Assembly (NCBI GenBank): GCA_012842085.1
Contig: DUTM01000005.1
Span: 1 to 64,000 of the forward strand
DNA length: 64,000 bases
Source: Mycobacteriales bacterium
GTDB taxonomy: Bacteria; Actinomycetota; Actinomycetes; Mycobacteriales; Mycobacteriaceae
Direction: 5' to 3'
Part shown: positions 58,797-64,000 of the stretch, in pieces
Position numbering within the stretch: position 1 is the first letter of the stretch
Layout: the number at the start of each line of letters is the position of its first letter
Notes under the pieces: generated by a model
What the model was told of the DNA's origin: nothing
The model's database searches: none
What the model saw: only the letters and a program-made list of their open reading frames with translations
Made by a program: the position numbers and the translations under genes

Positions 58797-59786
58797 CTAG
58801 TCCTGGTCGTGAAGGAGTTCCAGCAGTGCCGGCACTACTTCCGTAGCGTCACCAACAATGCCGAGGTCAGCGATACTAAAGAGGGGTGCTTCGGGGTCAT
58901 TATTGACCACAACGATCCGTTTCGCGTTCTGCATGCCCGCTTTGTGCTGGATGGCTCCCGAAATGCCCAGGCCAATATAGAGTTCTGGGGCTATGGTGAC
59001 GCCAGTCTGGCCAATCTGGGTGGCTCCGGCGCAGTAGTCAAGATCGACAGCGTCGCGGGTGGATCCTACAGCGGCGCCCAACTCGTCGGCTAGGCCCTCC
59101 ACCAGGGTGGCGAAGTTTTCTGGGGAGCATACGCCGCGTCCACCAGCCACAACAATCTTGGCGGTGGTGAGGTCGGGGCGGTCACTAGTTTCCTCCGGGG
59201 TCATGGACGTGACCCGTACGGAACGCGCAGTGCCTCCACGCGGAATCTCGACCTCTTCGATCTCCACCAAGGGCTTCTCGGATTGTGCTTCGCTGTCAGC
59301 AGGAACCTCAACAACACCATTGCGGAGTATCACAACGGGGGTGGGGCCGTGGACGGTGGCGTGCACATCCAGTTGGGATCCAAAAATGGAGTGGGTGACG
59401 GTGTTGGGTGCAGTAAGCGCCACTACATCACTCGCAATACCGGATCCCAGCCGTGCGGCTAGCCGGCCAGCAATTTCTCGGTTGAGTACTGAATCCGGCA
59501 ATACGATTCCGTTGCAGGCTTTATCAACGGCAATTTTGCTGATGACATCGGTTTCGGTGACCCCCAGGCTCAGCAAAGCGTCATCGGCTTCTGCTGCATA
59601 AATCGCAGAAACACCAGCCTGCGAGAGATCTGCCTGCAAGGCAGCGGCGGTGCCGGGCTGGCCAATTACGACTGCCGCAACATCGCCGTGTGGGTGGGCG
59701 GCAAGAATAGCTTCGAGTGTAATGTGCGCAAGTTCCGCATTCTTCCCCTGCCCGTGGTAGCTCACGGGAATCAGCAGAGTAGTCAT
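58797..59786 (-). CDS. etfA: Electron transfer flavoprotein alpha subunit
   Basis: FAD-binding subunit of ETF, accepting electrons from acyl-CoA dehydrogenases. I start at ATG 59786 with GGAGG eight bases upstream, for 329 residues. The C-terminal FAD domain has the invariant stretch GQTGVTIAPELYIGLGISGAIQHKAGM near 265-292. The subunit follows etfB by 19 bases. It suggests beta-oxidation or related flavin dehydrogenases elsewhere in the genome. Confidence 0.95.
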   Translation of the reverse strand: MTTLLIPVSYHGQGKNAELAHITLEAILAAHPHGDVAAVVIGQPGTAAALQADLSQAGVSAIYAAEADDALLSLGVTETDVISKIAVDKACNGIVLPDSVLNREIAGRLAARLGSGIASDVVALTAPNTVTHSIFGSQLDVHATVHGPTPVVILRNGVVEVPADSEAQSEKPLVEIEEVEIPRGGTARSVRVTSMTPEETSDRPDLTTAKIVVAGGRGVCSPENFATLVEGLADELGAAVGSTRDAVDLDYCAGATQIGQTGVTIAPELYIGLGISGAIQHKAGMQNAKRIVVVNNDPEAPLFSIADLGIVGDATEVVPALLELLHDQD

Positions 59787-59805
59787 ATTATTTTCCTCCG
59801 TCACC

Positions 59806-60606
59806 CTATTCCGCTGCTACAAATTTCTCGGCGACCAAGTAGTCAAAGATGCGTTTGGCACCGGTGCCGTTGTCGGGGTAAACATCCCCCTGTTCCTTCG
59901 CGGGACGTTCCGTGGTGCTTTCCACCGCTGTGCCCGCCCCAGCTAGGCCAACTTGTGCTTCGGTGACCCCGATGTCCGCAAGTCCCCACGTCTCAACTTC
60001 CTGCTTTTTGGCGGCCATGAGTCCTTTAAAGGACGGAAAACGGGGCTCGTTGGCCTGTTCAGTCACACTTACGAGAGCGGGAAGTTCTGCTTCCAGCTGA
60101 TAGGTGTAGCCATCAGTGGTGCGTCCCGCCTGCACAAGGTTATTGTCGCCCAGGGAAAGTTCATTCACATTGGTGAGCGCTGGAATGCCCAAATATTCGG
60201 CGATAGTGGCTGGGACGCTTCCCATTCCCGCATCTGAGGATTGGTCACCACAGATCACCATCTGGGTGTCGGCAATATGTCCCAAGGCGTTTGCTAAAAC
60301 CCAGGAGGTTTGGGTGGCGTCGGAGCCCGCAATCGCGTCGTCACAGATGTGGATTCCCCGGTCTGCCCCCATCGCGAGTGCCCGGCGCACCGCTTCTACG
60401 GCACTTTCCGGCCCCATACTAAGTGCCACGACCTCGAATTTGTCGTCACGCGCCTCATTGATCTGCAGCGCAGCCTCAACAGCGTTTTCGTTCGCTTCAT
60501 CAAGAATTTTATCCACGCTCTCCCTTTCGAGACAGTAATTGTCATCTAGGGAGTTGTCGGTCTCGTAGTCGGGGACTTGTTTTACGAGGACGACTATGGC
60601 ACTCAT
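59806..60606 (-). CDS. etfB: Electron transfer flavoprotein beta subunit
   Basis: AMP-binding partner of EtfA. The 266-residue protein has VVLVKQVPDYETD at the start, NENAVEAALQI near 38-48, CGDQSSDAGMGSVPATIAEYLG near 117-138, and the ETF-beta signature region LEAELPALVSVTEQANEPRFPSFKGLMAAKK near 170-200. GAGGAGG precedes ATG 60606. It heads the etfB-etfA-iscS-mnmA group, divergent from the methyltransferase. Confidence 0.95.
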   Translation of the reverse strand: MSAIVVLVKQVPDYETDNSLDDNYCLERESVDKILDEANENAVEAALQINEARDDKFEVVALSMGPESAVEAVRRALAMGADRGIHICDDAIAGSDATQTSWVLANALGHIADTQMVICGDQSSDAGMGSVPATIAEYLGIPALTNVNELSLGDNNLVQAGRTTDGYTYQLEAELPALVSVTEQANEPRFPSFKGLMAAKKQEVETWGLADIGVTEAQVGLAGAGTAVESTTERPAKEQGDVYPDNGTGAKRIFDYLVAEKFVAAE

Positions 60607-60643
60607 GCTGTTCCTCCTCCGCTCCTACCTTCCGGACGATAGG

Positions 60644-60656
60644 AGACAAAGTGTCT
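60644..60656. promoter_or_regulatory. Short palindrome upstream of etfB
   Basis: AGACA and TGTCT flank AAG as a perfect inverted repeat, and TGTCT repeats at 60659-60663. It lies 38 bases upstream of etfB and 84 bases upstream of the methyltransferase gene. It could be an operator but may be chance. Confidence 0.3.
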
Positions 60657-60727
60657 TCTGTCTCATGATGGTAGCGCGGTTTACCCCATAGCTCCTATTC
60701 TTAGCTGGCTGCTAGCTGAAAACAGGC

Positions 60728-60733
60728 TAATCT
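60728..60733 (+). promoter_or_regulatory. -10 box of a predicted leaderless promoter (methyltransferase)
   Basis: TAATCT fits TANNNT and ends six bases before GTG 60740. There is no Shine-Dalgarno sequence in front of the GTG and no clear -35. Confidence 0.55.
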
Positions 60734-60739
60734 TGAAAC

Positions 60740-61555
60740 GTGCCCGACGATAATTTTGAAGCCACACCCATACCGTTGCCGATGACCGGTGAACGCACCG
60801 CCCCGGACACCGACCAGGAAAACTATTGGTTTCGCCGACACGAAGTGCTCTACCTCCACATGCAACAGTTTTGCACCCGGAAAAAGGTCTTGGAAGCGGG
60901 AGCTGGCGAAGGCTACGGGGTGGAATTATTAGCGCCCCATGCACAGCACATTATTGCTGTCGATTACGACCATCTAGCATGTCGGCATGCACACAGCGCA
61001 TATGGTGAGCCGCACACTTTCTTTGCCCAAGCTGACCTTACCCATCTGCCACTTGCCGACAAGAGTGTCGATGTCGTCGTCAACTCCCAAGTTATTGAGC
61101 ATCTTCCAGACCAGCCGGCTTTCATGGCGGAGTGTCTGCGGGTACTGCGGCCGGGCGGCCAACTATTGGTTGCTACCCCTAATCGCATTACTTTCACCCC
61201 GGAGGGCCAACCCATTAACCCTTTCCATATTCGGGAGCTCAATGCCTGCGAGTTAGCGGCACTTTTTGTGGACGCTGGTTTTGCCCTCACCCATTGTGTG
61301 GGTGTCTACCACGGCCCAGGTTTGCAAAAGCTGGACCACAAGTGGGGCGGGATCATTAACGCCCAACTGCAGCCCTATCTTGAAAACCGTCCCTGGTCTT
61401 CGGAGTTGCGCACCGATGTGGATAACGTTCGTGCCGCGGATTTTGAGTTACGGGAGGCCGCTCCTGCCGACATCACTGATAGTCTTGCAGCGACAAGCCC
61501 CAGCGTTTTAGACGACTCCCTGGATCTGTTTTTCATTGGCCAGAAAGAAAGCTAA
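60740..61555 (+). CDS. SAM-dependent methyltransferase (Rv3030-like)
   Basis: Class I methyltransferase of 271 residues. Motif I is VLEAGAGEGYG near 50-60, post-I acidic VDYD near 74-77, and the family loop VVNSQVIEHLPDQPAF near 111-126. The conserved PMTGERTAPDTDQENYWFRRH at 14-34 and TPNRITF and NPFHIREL segments match M. tuberculosis Rv3030, a gene linked to methylglucose lipopolysaccharide (MGLP) synthesis. GTG 60740 seems leaderless. It heads a three-gene operon with a GH57 and a GT4 enzyme, 13 bases before the GH57 start. Confidence 0.87.
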   Translation: MPDDNFEATPIPLPMTGERTAPDTDQENYWFRRHEVLYLHMQQFCTRKKVLEAGAGEGYGVELLAPHAQHIIAVDYDHLACRHAHSAYGEPHTFFAQADLTHLPLADKSVDVVVNSQVIEHLPDQPAFMAECLRVLRPGGQLLVATPNRITFTPEGQPINPFHIRELNACELAALFVDAGFALTHCVGVYHGPGLQKLDHKWGGIINAQLQPYLENRPWSSELRTDVDNVRAADFELREAAPADITDSLAATSPSVLDDSLDLFFIGQKES

Positions 61556-61568
61556 CGAGGTAGCCCGC

Positions 61569-63176
61569 ATGAGTTCAGTCCCCGGTATGTTCAGCCTGGT
61601 ACTGCATACCCATCTTCCCTGGTTTGCGCACCACGGCGAGTGGCCAGTGGGGGAAGAACTGCTCTACCAAGCGTGGGGAGCTTCCTACATTCCGGTAGTG
61701 GAACAGCTCTTCCGACTGGCTGACGAAGGCTACCGGGACATTATGAGTTTGGGTGTTACTCCCACTGTGGCGGCACAACTAGACGATTCCCATTGTCTGC
61801 AGGGGATGACGGCGTGGCTCGCCAACTGGCAGATGCGTGCCCACGAGGCGAAAACTTATTTGGGGACAGAATCCGCCACCGGAGACTCTACAAACAACAC
61901 CCCTAACGACTCCCCTCAGCTATCGACAGCCGATATTCACGCCATGGGACAGCGCGAACTGTCGATCGCAGAATGGACCAGTGAGCGTTACCGGGAGCGC
62001 TGGCAATCTGGCGGGTCACCGGTATTGCGGGAACTCGGCGAAACGGGTGTGGTGGAACTTCTGGGTGGCCCACTTGCCCACCCGTTTCAGCCTCTTCTCA
62101 CCCCACCTATGCGCACATTTTTGCTGCGTGCTGGGCTTTCCGACAGTATGTTGCGGCGCCACGATCGTCCGCATGGTTTGTGGGCTCCAGAGTGTGCCTA
62201 TACCCCCGGTATGGAGAAAGATTATGAAGCGGCTGGCATTAGCCATTTCATGGTGGATGGCCCCAGCTTCCGGGGCGACACTGCGGTAGGTCGACCCGTA
62301 CGCGACAGCACTGTTGTTGCTTTCGCCCGCGACCTTACTGTCAGCTACCGGGTGTGGTCCCCCAAAGCCGGATATCCGGGGCATGGGGACTACCGTGATT
62401 TTCACACCTTCCACCACTCCACTGGCTTCAAACCAGCCCGCGTCACCGGTCGCAACATTGGCCCCCACAAAAAGCAACCCTATGATCCCCAACGCGCCAT
62501 CCAGCGTCTAGATCATGATGTCGCCGATTTTGTGGACACCGTCATCAACCGCCTGCAGGAGGAAACCACCCGCACCGGTCGACCTGCCCACGTGGTGGCT
62601 GCTTTTGATACGGAGCTTTTCGGCCACTGGTGGTATGAGGGCCCCTTGTGGTTGGGGAAGGTTTTGCGAGCGCTCGACCAGGCTGGAGTGGAGCTGGGCA
62701 GCCTCGATAAAGCACGCCGCTCGGGGTATGTTGGTGCTCCGATTGAACTGCGTGACTGTTCCTGGGGTTCGGGGAAAGATTGGCGTGTCTGGGAGGGACC
62801 TGCCGTCAGCGACATTGTGGATCTGAATCAGAAACTGCAGTCGGAGCTACGGGAATTTATTACGGCCGTCATTCCTGCTCGCTCTGCGCAGGCAATACGG
62901 CCGCGCAATGCAATAGCGGACCAAGTTCTGCAGGAGGCGGTACTCGCACTTCAGTCCGACTGGGCGTTCCTTATTTCCAAGGACACCGCCGCTGATTACG
63001 CCCGCGACCGGGCTTTCCTGCACGCACACGCCATGCGCGAAATAATAGCCACCTACCTGGCGGGAGATACGGCTGAGGCCGAAAAACTTTGTGCCGCTTG
63101 GCGTGCCGCCGATAGCCCCTTCCCCCAACTCGATGCGCGACTATTGCGTGACGTTTATGATGAGTGTGTCAGCTAA
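61569..63176 (+). CDS. GH57 glycoside hydrolase / branching-type enzyme (Rv3031-like)
   Basis: Family GH57 alpha-glucan-acting protein, probably an alpha-1,4-glucan branching enzyme for MGLP or glycogen. The start is ATG 61569 with a GAGG site, 535 residues. The first conserved region is HTHLPW (His13, His15). The nucleophile region is WAPECAY with Glu208, and the acid/base region is AFDTELFGHWW with Asp347. The C-terminal helical part spans about 420-535. It is 13 bases from the methyltransferase stop and 12 bases before the GT4 start. Confidence 0.88.
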   Translation: MSSVPGMFSLVLHTHLPWFAHHGEWPVGEELLYQAWGASYIPVVEQLFRLADEGYRDIMSLGVTPTVAAQLDDSHCLQGMTAWLANWQMRAHEAKTYLGTESATGDSTNNTPNDSPQLSTADIHAMGQRELSIAEWTSERYRERWQSGGSPVLRELGETGVVELLGGPLAHPFQPLLTPPMRTFLLRAGLSDSMLRRHDRPHGLWAPECAYTPGMEKDYEAAGISHFMVDGPSFRGDTAVGRPVRDSTVVAFARDLTVSYRVWSPKAGYPGHGDYRDFHTFHHSTGFKPARVTGRNIGPHKKQPYDPQRAIQRLDHDVADFVDTVINRLQEETTRTGRPAHVVAAFDTELFGHWWYEGPLWLGKVLRALDQAGVELGSLDKARRSGYVGAPIELRDCSWGSGKDWRVWEGPAVSDIVDLNQKLQSELREFITAVIPARSAQAIRPRNAIADQVLQEAVLALQSDWAFLISKDTAADYARDRAFLHAHAMREIIATYLAGDTAEAEKLCAAWRAADSPFPQLDARLLRDVYDECVS

Positions 63177-63188
63177 AAGGGACGGGTT

Positions 63189-64000
63189 ATGCGCATCTTA
63201 ATGATTTCCTGGGAGTACCCACCGGTGATGGTGGGAGGCTTGGGAATTCATGTCAACAATTTGGTGCGGGAACTTGTGCAAAAAGGCCACGAGCTCACTG
63301 TCGTCACCCGCGCCCCCGATGCCGCAGCTGGGATAGCCCGCGAAATAACCGATGAGATACGTGACGGAGTGCGGGTAGTTTCAGTGCCACTCACCCCGTT
63401 TGCTATTGATTTCACCACGGATCTTATGGCGTGGACTCTGCTGATGGGCACCGCCATGAACCGGGCAATACACCACCTCATTAACGGGACGGGACCGTGT
63501 AAAAAACTAGGTGCCTGGCAGCCGGATCTGGTGCATGGGCATGACTGGCTTGTCGCCGTACCAGCGGTGGCTGCTGCGGACGAGTGTGATGTGCCGTTGG
63601 TTGGGACATTTCACGCTACGGAAGCTGGGCGCAACTCGGGATGGCTATCCCACCCCATTAACAAACAGGTGCACTCTGCCGAATGGTGGTTCGCCAACAG
63701 TTGCGACAAGCTCATCGCCTGCTCAACATCGATGGTGAACGAGGTGGAAGCTGTTTTTGGGCGGGAAGATACTGGTTCACCCGGGTTGTGCGAGATACAC
63801 AATATCCCCAACGGTATCGACCCCACCGGCTGGGAATGTCCCCGCCCGCCGGCGCGCAAAACCTCAGCACCGCACCTGCTCTATTTCGGGCGACTGGAGT
63901 GGGAAAAAGGGGTGCACGACATTTTGTCTTCGCTTCCCCTACTGCGACGCCGCTATCCAGGTATTCACGCCACAATAGCTGGCAAAGGAATGAAACAAGA
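63189..64000 (+). CDS. GT4 glycosyltransferase (Rv3032-like), 3' end cut by window
   Basis: Family 4 glycosyltransferase, 270 codons visible. In M. tuberculosis the equivalent Rv3032 is an alpha-1,4-glucosyltransferase of MGLP and glycogen elongation. ATG 63189 has AAGGGA upstream. It begins MRILMISWEYPPVMVGGLGIHV with the GGLG donor-site motif, and has HGHDW near 115 and FHATEAGRNSGW near 141. The start of the second Rossmann domain, LLYFGRLEWEKG near 235, is visible; the catalytic E-x7-E lies beyond the edge. Confidence 0.9.
   Translation, partial: MRILMISWEYPPVMVGGLGIHVNNLVRELVQKGHELTVVTRAPDAAAGIAREITDEIRDGVRVVSVPLTPFAIDFTTDLMAWTLLMGTAMNRAIHHLINGTGPCKKLGAWQPDLVHGHDWLVAVPAVAAADECDVPLVGTFHATEAGRNSGWLSHPINKQVHSAEWWFANSCDKLIACSTSMVNEVEAVFGREDTGSPGLCEIHNIPNGIDPTGWECPRPPARKTSAPHLLYFGRLEWEKGVHDILSSLPLLRRRYPGIHATIAGKGMKQ

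Overview
The window is one contiguous, gene-dense stretch of an actinobacterial chromosome, most likely a member of the Mycobacteriales (Corynebacterium/Mycobacterium relatives) with moderate GC (roughly mid-50s % by eye). The order xerC, dprA, Mg-chelatase-like comM, yraN, DUF2469, rnhB, lepB, rplS, trmD, rimM, khpA, rpsP, ffh, ftsY, smc, mutM, rnc, coaD, rsmD, recG, ung, thiL, ddl, mutT1, hupB, leuD, leuC, iclR, gltX, leuB, serA, ilvC, ilvN, ilvB, gatB, pfkA, gatA, gatC, ligA, mnmA, iscS, etfA, etfB, methyltransferase, GH57, GT4 follows the Mycobacterium tuberculosis block Rv2894c to Rv3032 as I recall it, with most intervening M. tuberculosis genes absent. That points to a compact genome; a Lawsonella-like organism is possible but unproven.

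Layout. 1-5013: recombination/uptake genes (xerC partial, dprA, comM, yraN) with an unexpected Escherichia-type ferrochelatase between dprA and xerC. 5089-9623: the rpsP-khpA-rimM-trmD-rplS-lepB-rnhB-DUF2469 cluster for ribosome maturation and protein export. 9863-14230: a short-chain dehydrogenase, the SRP pair ffh and ftsY, and a small unknown gene. 14227-28125: a long minus-strand run covering chromosome condensation (smc), DNA repair (mutM, recG, ung), RNA processing (rnc, rsmD), cell-pole growth (SepIVA-like), CoA, thiamin and D-Ala-D-Ala synthesis. 28233-33477: mutT1, hupB, leuCD with its divergent IclR regulator, a cold-shock protein and an orphan arsenate reductase. 33599-35448: tRNA-Glu, tRNA-Gln and gltX. 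35530-46106: isochorismate synthase, then serA-leuB-FAA hydrolase and ilvBNC facing ilvD, i.e. most of branched-chain amino-acid and serine synthesis. 46175-54617: DoxX, gatB, pfkA, gatA, gatC, GNAT, ligA. 54732-60606: exonuclease, MetE-like protein, mnmA, iscS, etfA, etfB. 60740-64000: a methyltransferase / GH57 / GT4 operon like the mycobacterial methylglucose lipopolysaccharide locus.

How the genes work together: gltX, tRNA-Gln and gatCAB together imply that Gln-tRNA is made by amidation of Glu-tRNA(Gln). iscS beside mnmA suggests sulfur supply for tRNA 2-thiouridine. leuCD/leuB/ilvBNC/ilvD are jointly the Val-Leu-Ile pathway, with two visible control devices: a perfect palindrome between leuC and the iclR regulator, and a transcription attenuator with a 15-residue leader peptide (MILLVSVLSRGRRFS) ahead of ilvBNC.

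The most notable non-coding observation is a recurring promoter form in which a TANNNT -10 box ends six bases before the start codon, predicting leaderless mRNAs. I see it for the SDR gene, DUF177, ddl, iclR, the ilv leader peptide and the methyltransferase. I found no CRISPR array, insertion sequence, prophage or obviously novel defence system; most of the window is housekeeping chromosome.
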